From: AP-15 sp963703855
GTDB taxonomy: Bacteria > Pseudomonadota > Alphaproteobacteria > ATCC43930 > CGMCC-115725
Length of the DNA: 64,000 bases
Assembly (NCBI GenBank): GCA_963703855.1
Contig: CAVPFW010000015.1
Location: 614,945 to 678,944, forward strand
Direction: 5' to 3'
The position numbers and the translations under genes are program-made. Below the pieces are notes generated by a model. The model was not told where the DNA came from. It ran no database searches and saw nothing but the letters and a program-made list of their open reading frames with translations. This document shows positions 1 through 8,207 of the stretch, one piece after another. Positions within the stretch are counted from its first letter, which is position 1; the number at the start of each line of letters is the position of its first letter.

Positions 1-65
1 GCATATGATCCCACGAGGCCGAAAGCGACCGGCACGCGCTTTGCGGCGAAGGTTCTGCAACGAGC

Positions 66-896
66 TCAAGTCGAAAGCGACGGCGGATTCAGGAAGGCAA
101 GGCGCGATCGCGATGCTGCGCCCAGCCCCATCTCGCGGTTTTGCCGCCGATTTCGTCTCTCAGACGCTCGTCGGCCGCCTTTCGGTCGGACAGGAGCCCT
201 GCATCTATGGAATTCGTTCTCCAGGTCCGCGAGGATGGCAAGCCGGTGCGCAAGCTGTCGTCGCCGGCTGTCGGTTTGCCAGCCCTCATCGGCGCGGGCC
301 TTGGGCAGTGCCGCGATCGCGGTTTCGGTCGCTTCCCGCAGCTCCCCACGCCCCTCGCACCCGAGCGCGTTGCTCAGATGTTGGATCACTGCCCCCGACG
401 AGCCGAAGCCGTCGCCATCGATAATAGCGAGCACGCGCCGGGCAATCGCGATGGGGTCGCGCGCGGGAAGGCCGGCGCAGAGACGCCCGAGGTCCTCCAT
501 CGCCTGCCGAAACAAATCATCGATCCGACCGCCGCTATCCTCGGTGCGCGCCAAGACATCGTCGGCAATCCCCAGAAATTGCCACATCAGATCGGCGGCC
601 GCCCGCGCCTCCTGCGGCGCCAGGGTATCGACGATCGTGGCACGCAGATGATAGAGTTCCTGCACCAGCCCCTTGCGTTTTTCCCAATCGACGAAGGAGC
701 GCGATCTGCCGATCGTCCGGATGCGCTTCTCCAGCTCCGCGATCAGATCACCGGCGCCCTCCTTGGCGGCGAGCAGCATGCGCAGCTTTTTGCGCAGGAT
801 AGGGTCCGCTCCCGCGTGCTCGATGAGAATGCCGGCGAGAGCCCCGGGTCCCAGCTGCAAGAGAGCTTCAGCGGTGATGGTTCGGGTCCGTGGCAT
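66..896 (-). CDS. DUF6880 family protein, C-terminus possibly altered
   Basis: The start is placed at the ATG at 896 because the family-like sequence begins there (MPRTRTITAEALLQLGPGAL) and everything upstream in the frame is arginine-rich and featureless. The N-terminal two thirds match the DUF6880 family as I remember it: a helical protein of unknown function with a VDWEKRKGLVQEL segment and a conserved D-GRLC stretch near the middle. Past about residue 220 the sequence loses its family character and turns basic, and a neighbouring frame (89-200) continues in a more protein-like way, so a late frameshift or a replaced tail is likely. No function is known for the family. It stands alone on its strand with mobile-element debris to the right. 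Family call moderately sure; C-terminus unsure. Confidence 0.6.
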   Translation of the reverse strand: MPRTRTITAEALLQLGPGALAGILIEHAGADPILRKKLRMLLAAKEGAGDLIAELEKRIRTIGRSRSFVDWEKRKGLVQELYHLRATIVDTLAPQEARAAADLMWQFLGIADDVLARTEDSGGRIDDLFRQAMEDLGRLCAGLPARDPIAIARRVLAIIDGDGFGSSGAVIQHLSNALGCEGRGELREATETAIAALPKARADEGWQTDSRRRQLAHRLAILADLENEFHRCRAPVRPKGGRRASERRNRRQNREMGLGAASRSRLAFLNPPSLST

Positions 897-1394
897 GCCC
901 TCGCGCCCTTCCGCCTTGCCGGGGATCTTCCCGTATTGGGCTACTCCTGGCCATCCGTTCGGTGTTGTCCGCGTCCTCGGCAACGATATTTGAGCATGTG
1001 ATGCGGCCGCCTCGCCATGCGCACCACGCCTGCCTGCGCCGCAGACATCGTCCAAATACCACCGATCGCTCGGACGGGGCCGCCGCTGTCGCACTCGCCG
1101 CGGGGCATGCCACAGCTTGATCATCCCCGCCGATCTCCCGCAACCGTCAGATTAAGTCCCTACCTTTACAGTCCAGACAATTCCAGGCGATCATCGGCGT
1201 CCCCGCTCACTCTGGTGCAGCGAGATCTTCACTTCCCCACCGACGTTGCTCGGGTGAATGAAGATGGTATCGCCCTTCTTCTTCCAAATACGCCAGCTGC
1301 CCGAGCATATCTGGCCCTCCTTCCCACAGCGAAGCGGATTCCTCCCGCATCAACCACTCCCCGACAGGCGCCCACCTCAGCCGTACAGCTGCCT
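897..1394. other. No gene recognised
   Basis: About 500 bases between the DUF6880 gene and an integrase remnant. Open frames here overlap on both strands and none has a recognisable family motif or a convincing ribosome binding site. Confidence 0.4.
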
Positions 1395-1600
1395 TCAAAT
1401 CGCGATCCGCTCGACCTCATCGAGGCTGACCTCGTCGCGCCGGCGATCATCGAGCCCTGCGTCGTCCACGTCGAGGCATGGTTGGCCATCGCCGCGGCCT
1501 TTCGAGGGTGCCACGCGTTTTTGAGGTAGGCCGTGATCCCGGTCGCTCGGAAGCTGTGGTTGCCGAGCTTGGTGGCGATCCCGGCTTGGCGCGCCCTATC
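1395..1600 (-). pseudogene. Tyrosine recombinase (integrase) C-terminal remnant, frameshifted
   Basis: Read on the minus strand, about 1600 to 1470 encodes GIATKLGNHSFRATGIT followed by AYLKN and KAAAMANHAS, the C-terminal catalytic box of a phage-type integrase (the R of SFRATG and the H of ANHAS are catalytic positions in this superfamily). The frame then slips, and the ending continues in another frame as DDRRRDEVSLDEVERIAI before a TGA at 1395-1397. The N-terminal catalytic and DNA-binding parts are absent. An N-terminal fragment of what looks like the same integrase family lies at 49.4 kb. Its left neighbour is empty sequence and its right neighbour is the MFS carrier gene, which ends only 9 bases away. 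Confidence 0.75.
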
Positions 1601-1608
1601 GTGCCGGG

Positions 1609-3018
1609 TCAGGCCGGCGCAGGAAGCCCTTCGGTCACGGTTTCGAGCTGACCGACAGTCTCGCGGCCAAAGGCCAGCGGGATGAAGGCGCCGATCGCCA
1701 CGACCACCAAGATGGTACCGAAGAAGATCGTCGGCGAGCCGGTATGCGATACCATCAAAAACGGTGCCAGGACGCCGGCGAAGAGCCGGCTGAACAACTC
1801 GCCGAAGATGTGCCCGCGCCCCCGCAATGCCGTTGGGAACTGTTCGGAGAGGTAGACCCGGGTGGCGCTGAAGGCGGACAGTACGGTGAAGCCGGTGATC
1901 AGCGCGCCCGCGACCATCACCACCGTCGCGTATTGCCCTGCCCGGTGCGCCATCAGCATCAGGAACAGACCGGGCAGCGAGCCGGCGAGCGCATAAGCGA
2001 TCGTCCACCGCCGCCCGATGATCTCCATCAGAAACCCGGTGAAGGCCTTTCCCGGGAGGCTTGCGAAGTACACCAAAGTGCTCAGCCCGAAGCTCAAACT
2101 GACCGCCGCGCCCTGATCGATCAGCGCCTTTGGCAGCAGCACGTGAATCAGATAAGAGGCGGTGCCGGCGGAGATGGCGAGCGAAATCCCGACCATGGTC
2201 CAGCGCAGCTGGCCCCGGCCGAACAATGCCCAAAAGCGCGGTAGCTCCTCCTGGGTGGTCTGCAGACCGTCTCCGAACGCCTCGACCATCAGCCGCGGCA
2301 CGCGGTTGCCGGCCCGCCGGATGATCTGGTTGACAATGTCGACCGCAGCTTGCGGCTGGCCTTTGCGCAAATGCCAGCGCGGGCTCTCCGGGATTAGGAT
2401 ATAGACGAGCACCGGCACGACGAATAGCGCAAGCCCACCCGGCAGTGCCATCAGCCGAAAGGCGTAAGGGTTGTCGGCGAGCAGGAAGGCGATGAACGGC
2501 AGGAGGGTGAAGGAGCCCGCCAGCGCCATCTCATAGACGGCGCCGTAAGTGCGCCGATGCTGAGCGGGCATCAGCTCGGCGGCGATCGGGAACGGTGCTG
2601 AGACGGCAAATCCGCCGGCGAGACCAGTCAATAGACGCAGGATGAGCAGCTGCTCGGCGTTTTGCACCAGCGGGATCAACAGCGTGAAGAAGGTGGTGCC
2701 GGCGATGCCGATCTGCATCACGGTCTTTCGGCTCCAGTGATCGGACATTGCCGAAGCCATGAAACCGCCGACGCAGATCATGAAGGTCGGGCCGACGGCG
2801 AGCCAGCGGATGTCGGCCCCGGTCAGATGCAGTGGCCCTTTGGCCAGCACCAGCAGCAAGCCGGTGATCGACAGATCGTAGCCCTCGACAAAGCCGACGA
2901 GGGCGAGCACGCCGATCACCATCATGTGGTAAGCGCTGAACGGGATGCTGTCGAGCTTGCGTCCGAGCACAAAGCTGGCAGCCGTTGCCGATCGGCCGAT
3001 CGGGCGGATTTCTGCCAT
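1609..3018 (-). CDS. MFS transporter, aromatic acid/metabolite:H+ symporter-like
   Basis: A 469-residue, 12-segment membrane carrier of the major facilitator superfamily. The first helices start near residue 30 (GVLALVGFVEGYDLSITGLL); the acidic residues in this helix are typical of the aromatic acid:H+ and sugar-porter branches. The loop 2-3 motif is present in altered form (MSDHWSRKTVM), and PESPRWHLRKGQ after helix 6 is the sugar/metabolite-porter signature. The second half repeats the pattern (GRRWTIAYALAG). The start ATG is preceded by GGGAGG at a normal distance. It would import an organic anion or small metabolite through the inner membrane; the substrate cannot be told. It has no operon partner; broken dehydrogenase and methionine-synthase fragments lie upstream. 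Confidence 0.85.
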   Translation of the reverse strand: MAEIRPIGRSATAASFVLGRKLDSIPFSAYHMMVIGVLALVGFVEGYDLSITGLLLVLAKGPLHLTGADIRWLAVGPTFMICVGGFMASAMSDHWSRKTVMQIGIAGTTFFTLLIPLVQNAEQLLILRLLTGLAGGFAVSAPFPIAAELMPAQHRRTYGAVYEMALAGSFTLLPFIAFLLADNPYAFRLMALPGGLALFVVPVLVYILIPESPRWHLRKGQPQAAVDIVNQIIRRAGNRVPRLMVEAFGDGLQTTQEELPRFWALFGRGQLRWTMVGISLAISAGTASYLIHVLLPKALIDQGAAVSLSFGLSTLVYFASLPGKAFTGFLMEIIGRRWTIAYALAGSLPGLFLMLMAHRAGQYATVVMVAGALITGFTVLSAFSATRVYLSEQFPTALRGRGHIFGELFSRLFAGVLAPFLMVSHTGSPTIFFGTILVVVAIGAFIPLAFGRETVGQLETVTEGLPAPA

Positions 3019-3290
3019 GGTGACCTCCCGGATTGGTCGAACCGGGGGACCGTGCGGGAGCGCAAAACGGGCGAGGCCGGGGCTTCGCTTTTATTTGAAA
3101 CAGATTCTAAGTTACTTGATTTTCTCTTATGACGCCTCGCAAATTCTGGCAGCCGCGCGAGATGCCGCCGGATCGACGTGTTGCTCCTGTTCCATGTTCG
3201 GCGGCATTCTTTCTTTGCCCGCCTCGTTGGCCCTTGAGGCCATGCAATCAGGCTAGCCCAGCGGCGCGGAGTTGTCATCCCTCAAAACGG

Positions 3291-3440
3291 CTACTCGCCG
3301 TCGCCGATGCAATCGATGCCGACCTCGACCTGCCGCCTCACCGTTTCCGCAATGGCGGGCGTGACCTGTGCGGCGAGGTCCGCGGGGTCCGTGATCTCGG
3401 CACGGGCAAGCCGCGCCGGCATGTCCTCCCACTCTCTGGC
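3291..3440 (-). pseudogene. Cobalamin-independent methionine synthase-like N-terminal fragment
   Basis: On the minus strand this stretch reads DMPARLARAEITDPADLAAQ and then VRRQVEVGIDCIGDGE before an in-frame TAG at 3291-3293. That resembles the N-terminal part of MetE-like (vitamin B12-independent) methyltransferases, where a Q-V-G-I-D-x-I-x-D-G-E segment is conserved. Only about 50 residues remain and there is no start or catalytic zinc site. I regard it as a gene scrap left by rearrangement. Confidence 0.5.
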
Positions 3441-3479
3441 TGAGGGAAAGGGATTCGAACTGTCGGTCCCCCCTGAGAG

Positions 3480-3682
3480 AAGGGCTCGGGCGTGAGGTCG
3501 GGGTGCCGATGCGCCTCGCCAACATGGCCTACGAGGAATTGACCGAGGCGATGAACCGCGGCTGGGGCACCCGCAACAGCACCGTCGGCCAGTTGTTGCA
3601 GGTCGAGCGTGCCGGAATTCCGCCGCTCGCTGCCGATCCCCTACGCATCGCCGCCGTACGAGACGCCGACAAGCAGAAGTAA
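3480..3682 (+). pseudogene. 3-hydroxyisobutyrate dehydrogenase-type NAD(P)-binding protein, C-terminal fragment
   Basis: An open frame without its own N-terminus reads REVGVPMRLANMAYEELTEA, then NRGWGTRNSTVGQLLQVERA, and stops at 3680-3682. This is the pattern of the C-terminal helical domain of 6-phosphogluconate/3-hydroxyisobutyrate dehydrogenase-like proteins (EELTEAMNRGWG). The Rossmann domain and the catalytic lysine are missing, so it is a fragment. It lies head to head with the methionine synthase-like fragment, which suggests a rearrangement point around 3450-3480. Confidence 0.55.
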
Positions 3683-3910
3683 GCCGCGTCCCTTAATTCG
3701 AGTCGCGTCGTCAAGATCGCACTGAATCTTAAAGGAAACGGAGCTCGCACCGCGCAGTTCGCCAATGTTCCCGGGCCCTCCGCCCACACTAGACGTTATG
3801 TCCGCCGGCTAGAGGTCGGCGGCTCGGGCTTTCAAGGGCCACGAGGCTGCCCGGTTTGACCACTTCGGCACTTCCCTTCGGCCCCATGGCTCGAACTCGT
3901 CGCGAGAGGG

Positions 3911-3940
3911 ACCGAGGGTTCGAATCCGCTTCCTCCACCA
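3911..3940 (+). other. tRNA 3'-end-like remnant
   Basis: The segment holds GGGTTCGAATCC followed by CTCCACCA, the look of a T-loop and an acceptor end with CCA. No complete cloverleaf can be folded with the sequence to the left and the T-stem does not pair cleanly. A second T-loop-like sequence (GTTCGAATCC on the minus strand) occurs at 3449-3458. These may be scars of tRNA-targeting integration. The rest of 3690-4053 shows no gene. Confidence 0.3.
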
Positions 3941-4053
3941 GAGAGTTTGCATCACCGGTGAATTTCGCGATTGCGGGCGAAGTGGGGATCTGATGCCCTT
4001 AGGGCCCGCGCGCCAACAAACCGGCCGCCGACCCACGCGGCGATAGTGGCCCA

Positions 4054-4195
4054 GCTGGATTGTCGCTCCGCATCAGCCGAAAGCCCCGACAATCCCCTTG
4101 CGCGACACCCACGCCGCGGCGATCATGCCGATGCTGCGACGCTCAATTCTCATCCTGATTGTCGCTCCCTGCTCGCCGAGATCGCCCGCGCGACA
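4054..4195 (+). mobile_element. Solo right end of the IS21-family element found at 53.5-56.2 kb
   Basis: This 142-base stretch aligns along its whole length with the 3' terminal region of the complete IS21-family element (about 56018-56153): both carry GATTGTCGC, then TTGCGCGACA, GATCATGCCGA or ATCATGCCGA, CATCCTGATTGTCGCT and the outermost CGCGCGACA. The istAB genes are absent here, so only the end remains. It lies about 160 bases upstream of the Rieske amidohydrolase start. Confidence 0.7.
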
Positions 4196-4356
4196 TCCGC
4201 CCGTGAAAATCCTCTTCAAAACTCCTGCATCCACGGGGCTGTCCATACCAGCCCCAACGCGGGCAGGCTGGCGTAAGGCCTCATTGAGTTTTCGGGTTGC
4301 GCCTCTTCCCCTAACTATAGGGTCGCGGTTCAACCATCTTGACGATGGAGTCACCT

Positions 4357-6378
4357 ATGGCAGATTACGACATTATCATCAAAGGCGGCACGGTCGTTGA
4401 TGGGACGCGTACGCCCCGCTATATCAGCGACATCGCGATCAAGGACGGCAAAATCGCCCAAATCGGCGGCCTGAAAGGGAAGACCGCCGAACGTATTCTG
4501 GACGCTGCGGGCCGTATTGTGGCACCCGGCTTTGTCGACCTGCACACGCATTATGACGCGCAGATTTTCTGGGATCCGTATTGCACGCTTTCCGGGTGGC
4601 ACGGGGTGACCTCGGTGGCCTTGGGCAATTGCGGGTTCGGGTTCGCCCCATCACGGGTCGAGGACCGCGATCGGGCGATGCTCAGCATGACCCGCAACGA
4701 GGCGATCCCTTACGACGCCATGAAGGCCGGCATGCCGTGGAACTGGGTGACGTTCCCCGATTTCATCGACAGCCTGACCCGCACGCCCAAAGGCGTCAAT
4801 TGCCTCACCTACGTGCCGTTGACCCCGCTCTATGCGTGGGTGATGGGTTGGGAGGAAGCCAAAAAGCGGCGGCCGACCGAGGCGGAACTCGAGGAAATGT
4901 GCCGGTTGATCCACGAGGCGATGGATGCCGGGGCGTGCGGCTGGTCGGCCCAAGTCTTGGGCGCGAATTCGATTCAGCGGGATTATGACGGCACCCCGAT
5001 GATCACCGACATGCTCTCGGAGCACGAAATCCTCACCTTCGCCAAAGTCCTGGCTGACCGTGACGAGGGCTTTATCGAGTTGGCGTACCAGCAGACCGGC
5101 GAAGAGGGGCGTCCCCTGGCGCCAGAAGCCAGACAGTTCTTTGAAAAGGTCGCCGCGGTGGCCAAGCGACCAATCCTGTACCAGGCCGTGACCCCGAACT
5201 CGGTGCATCCCGAACAACACCGCGCACGGATTTGCTGGCTGGAAAGCTGTGCGGAGCGGGGGTTGCGCGTCTATGGCCAGGGTGCCACCCGGCGCGGCGG
5301 GTTCGAGATGACCTTTGAGGACTGGAACCTGTTCGATGACACCGAAGCCTGGCGGGAAGTGACCCTGGGTACGAAAGAAGAACGCAAGGCCAAAATGCAA
5401 GACCCGCAGATGCGTCGCCGCCTCAAAGAGGAATGGGATTCCGGGGTCCGGCCAACGCAGGTGGCTCAGGGCTCCGTGGGCAGCCTGATTGTGCTAACCA
5501 AGAACGTGAAGATCGATATCGGTGCGGAAGCGGCGTTTCCGACGCTGCCTGCGCCGGTGGAGATTGGCAGCGCTTCCTACTTCCTGATCAAGACCCGCGA
5601 CGGCTACAGGTTATTGTCGAGGGTTTGTCCGCATCAGGGCGGCACCGTAGAGGACGGCGGCGCGCAATTCGTCTGTCACAATCACGGGTACGAGTACGAC
5701 AAGGACGGCGGCAAGTGCCTCGGCGCCGAAGGGCTCCGGATGAAATCCTACGTGGTGAACGTCAAGGACGGACGGCTGATCGCGTTGGTGCCGGACGAGA
5801 AAGCGGGCAACGCGTCGAGGAGCGGGCAAACCGTCCAGCAGATCGCCGATGCGCAAGGCAGGCACGTGATCGATACGCTGCTCGACATGGTGGTCGAGGA
5901 CGATTTGGCCACGGAGTTTTTCGCCCCGACCCAGGGGCGGGAGGCTGCCCAATTCACCACCGAGGTCCTGAATTCCAACCTCGTCGTGGCCGGGGTCTCG
6001 GACGGCGGCGCCCACGTCAAATTCCTGACGGCCGGGATCTATCCGACGGATCTGCTGATCTGGCTCGTCCGGGACGAGAAGACGATCAGTTTGGAGGATG
6101 CCCATTACAAGTTGAGTTATCTGCCGGCCCATCTCGGCGGCTTCAAAGACCGTGGTGCCATTCGGGAGCAGGCACCGGCGGACATCGTGATCTACGACCT
6201 GGAAAAGCTGGAGATTCTGCCCTCGGAAGTCGCCGAAGACCTGCCCGGCGGCGAGTGGCGGCGGATCCAGAAGTCGAGAGGATACAACTGGATCCTGGTT
6301 AATGGTGAAGTCACGTTTGAAGACGGCGAGCCGACCGGAGCCCTGCCCGGCAAGTTTTTGCGGAATGGTCGAGGCTAA
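4357..6378 (+). CDS. N-acyl-D-amino-acid deacylase-type amidohydrolase with an inserted Rieske [2Fe-2S] domain
   Basis: A 673-residue protein starting at the ATG at 4357, which has GGAG at 4347-4350. The body is a D-aminoacylase/dihydroorotase-type amidohydrolase: beta-sandwich strand at residues 4-20, metal motif DLHTH (H63, H65), the NCGFGFAPS segment (C92) typical of D-aminoacylases, VHPEQHR near 283-289, and late catalytic Asp in GVSDGGAHV (D549). Family members are usually about 480-570 residues. The excess is a compact insert at roughly 395-485 with a Rieske signature: C424-P-H426, then C440-H-N-H443. The frame is continuous, so this is a genuine fusion. Expected reaction is hydrolysis of an N-acyl-D-amino acid or a related cyclic amide; what a redox cluster does there is unknown. 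The gene stands alone between an IS21 scar and gene debris. Sequence composition looks less GC-extreme than the core genes, hinting at acquisition. Confidence 0.85.
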   Translation: MADYDIIIKGGTVVDGTRTPRYISDIAIKDGKIAQIGGLKGKTAERILDAAGRIVAPGFVDLHTHYDAQIFWDPYCTLSGWHGVTSVALGNCGFGFAPSRVEDRDRAMLSMTRNEAIPYDAMKAGMPWNWVTFPDFIDSLTRTPKGVNCLTYVPLTPLYAWVMGWEEAKKRRPTEAELEEMCRLIHEAMDAGACGWSAQVLGANSIQRDYDGTPMITDMLSEHEILTFAKVLADRDEGFIELAYQQTGEEGRPLAPEARQFFEKVAAVAKRPILYQAVTPNSVHPEQHRARICWLESCAERGLRVYGQGATRRGGFEMTFEDWNLFDDTEAWREVTLGTKEERKAKMQDPQMRRRLKEEWDSGVRPTQVAQGSVGSLIVLTKNVKIDIGAEAAFPTLPAPVEIGSASYFLIKTRDGYRLLSRVCPHQGGTVEDGGAQFVCHNHGYEYDKDGGKCLGAEGLRMKSYVVNVKDGRLIALVPDEKAGNASRSGQTVQQIADAQGRHVIDTLLDMVVEDDLATEFFAPTQGREAAQFTTEVLNSNLVVAGVSDGGAHVKFLTAGIYPTDLLIWLVRDEKTISLEDAHYKLSYLPAHLGGFKDRGAIREQAPADIVIYDLEKLEILPSEVAEDLPGGEWRRIQKSRGYNWILVNGEVTFEDGEPTGALPGKFLRNGRG

Positions 6379-6936
6379 TGAGACGGCAACAATTTTGAAC
6401 CGTACGGCGAGCCTTTACCTCACCTCGCGTGGTTGAAGGTGTGGTCGAGAGCCAGATGGCTTTGCTCCTGCCGTGGCGGCATCCGCTGCGTATTGCACGG
6501 TGCCGCCACGGCCAGCGGCCGTACCTCGTCGACCCGGCGGACAGGATGGGCGAGTTCCGCGCCATTGCGCTGGTGTGGTCCATCACGAAAGCCGTCGAGC
6601 GGGCTGGATCAGCGCCCGCTCATCGGCGACCAGAAGGGCATTGCGTTGGAAGTGCCTTCAAAACGGGGAGCCCCGGGCTGACGAAGGTAGCCCCACGCCC
6701 CCGCGGTCAGCCGGCACCGGCCGTCATCAGGCTGTAGCGACTGATCCGACCACAGCCTTTATCATCCGGCGGAAAAATAGGGTTCAGGAATATCAGGACG
6801 GCCGGGCTGTTGGGCGGGGCGGCGCTGTCGTCCGGTGCCGCACTCGCCCAGAATACCGCGCCTGCCGGCACCGGCGCGGCGCCCAAATGGACAGGCCTTT
6901 TCTGAACAACGTCGGTTCCACAGGGGGTTCGAAGCC
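6379..6936. other. No intact gene; possible signal-peptide start
   Basis: About 560 bases without a supported gene. In one plus-strand frame, about 6790-6904, there is a secretion-signal-like stretch (TAGLLGGAALSSGAALAQ) that ends at a stop 17 residues later; it may be the severed start of an exported protein. Nothing else is recognisable. Confidence 0.35.
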
Positions 6937-7131
6937 ATGCCGACATTAGATGCCCAGGTTCACGCCTACGAGCGCAACCACCCGGACCGCCCGCGGGTGG
7001 GCATTCTTTATGGGCCGGCTGAGGTGACCGGTGAGGTTGAAGGTGGCGCGCACGAATTGGGCCTGGCGCGGCTTCGGTGAATTGTTGATGCCTCTACCGG
7101 ATAGATCTACTCCGTGGTTAAAATCCAGGAG

Positions 7132-7246
7132 TATGCCTACGTTTATGATGGGAAGCTCAAACCGGTTGATGTGATCACGTCGGTTCCGCGCTGGCGGTGC
7201 TGGACGGCGGACGAGAAGGCAGCAATCGAGCGGGAGACCTATGTTG
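7132..7246 (+). pseudogene. IS66-type accessory transposase (tnpA) N-terminal fragment
   Basis: The frame reads KPVDVITSVPRWRCWTADEK and then AAIERETY, which is the start of IS66 TnpA/IS3 OrfA-like helix-turn-helix proteins (V-I-T-S-V-x-R-R-R-W-T-x-E-K-A-A-I-V-x-E-T-Y). The HTH that should follow is missing. A second IS66 piece lies 500 bases downstream with a DUF2161 gene between them. Confidence 0.55.
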
Positions 7247-7261
7247 AGCAGGCGGCGCGGC

Positions 7262-7715
7262 ATGCCCGAGACCGCACTATATCCCACCGTGAAGCGCTTC
7301 CTGGAAGCAACAGGCTTTGAGGTGAAGGGCGAGGTTTGCGGCTGCGACACCGTCGCGGTGCGGGATGAGGAGCCGGCGCGGCTCGCGATCGTGGAAATGA
7401 AGCTCGGCTTCAGCCTCGATCTGCTGCTGCAGGCCGTGGAGCGCATGCGCTCAGCGGATGAAGTGTGGCTTGCCGTGCCGGCGACACGGCAAGGACGCGA
7501 CCGGGATCCACGCGTGAACCGGCTGTGCAGGCTCATCGGTCTCGGTAGTCGACGTCGCGCGCGATCGGATCGAGTTGCTCACCGAGCCTGGTCCCTATCG
7601 ACCGCGCCCGGATCAGCGGCGACGCGCGCGGCTGCTCAGCGAGCACGCGCTTCGCAAACGTGACCCGTCACCCGGAGGCTCGACACGCCAGCCGGTCATG
7701 ACGGCCTATCGGCAA
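7262..7715 (+). pseudogene. DUF2161 (PD-(D/E)XK nuclease-like) protein, frameshifted
   Basis: From the ATG at 7262 the frame reads MPETALYPTVKRFLEATGFE, then EVCGCDTVAV and LAIVEMKLGFSLDLLLQAVE, the DUF2161 pattern with a nuclease-like D...E-x-K core (CDTVAV...IVEMK). Near 7545 one base appears lost: the text continues in the next frame as VVDVARDRIELLTEPGPYRP and STRQPVMTAYRQ. Both halves belong to the same family, so this was one gene of about 150 residues or more. After the conserved MTAYRQ motif the family's own C-terminal part is replaced by an IS66 fragment. Function of DUF2161 proteins is not established; the fold suggests nucleic acid cleavage. Confidence 0.65.
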
Positions 7716-7766
7716 CAGACCGCCGAAGCCCCCGCCGCCGCAGATGACGGCAAGAGCGCGGCCGCG

Positions 7767-7874
7767 CGCAAGACATCGCCCGGTCGACGGCCGCTGCCCG
7801 ATCACCTGCCGCGCCGCGGGATCGTCCATACCCCGGATTGCCTGTGCCCCGCCTGCGGCGGGGCGATGCGCAAG
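7767..7874 (+). pseudogene. IS66 transposase (TnpC) internal fragment
   Basis: The frame encodes GRRPLPDHLPRRGIVHTPD followed by CLCPACGGAMRK, the zinc-ribbon-like region near the N-terminus of IS66 family transposases (R-R-P-L-P-x-H-L-P-R-x-x-V-x-H...C-x-C-P-x-C-G-G). It is fused in frame to DUF2161 sequence on the left and pRiA4b ORF-3-like sequence on the right, so the 163-residue open frame at 7575-8066 is a three-part chimera made by rearrangement. Confidence 0.6.
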
Positions 7875-8066
7875 GATGTCGGCGGGCCGTGGGGCTATGC
7901 CGAGTATCTCGAAGCCATGGCCGACCCCAAACATGAGCGCCACGCCGAGATGCTCGAATGGCGCGGGCCCGACTTCGACCCCAATGCCGTCGATGAAGCC
8001 GCCATCCAGAAGCAGCTCAATCGGCTCGCCCCACGACGCAAAACCAAAACCGCTGCAAGCCCATAA
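7875..8066 (+). pseudogene. pRiA4b ORF-3-like protein, C-terminal fragment
   Basis: The last 64 codons of the chimeric frame read DVGGPWGYAEYLEAMADPKH and then EMLEWRGPDFDPNAVD. This is the conserved ending of the plasmid pRiA4b ORF-3 family (also a passenger of IS1096), with the D-V-G-G-P-W-G-Y and W-x-G-P-x-F-D-P motifs. The bulk of the domain is missing. Family members commonly sit beside IS66 elements, which fits the fragment to its left. Confidence 0.65.
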
Positions 8067-8207
8067 TCCGCAGCCAGCGTTCGACGCTTACGCCAAAACG
8101 GCCTCGGTTGGCAAATCGCCAGCCCATTGCTGATTCCGGCGATGTCACCGTGCGCGGGTCTGGTCGAGCACACGGCGGAACTGCGTGCGGTCGGTCGACG
8201 ACTACCG

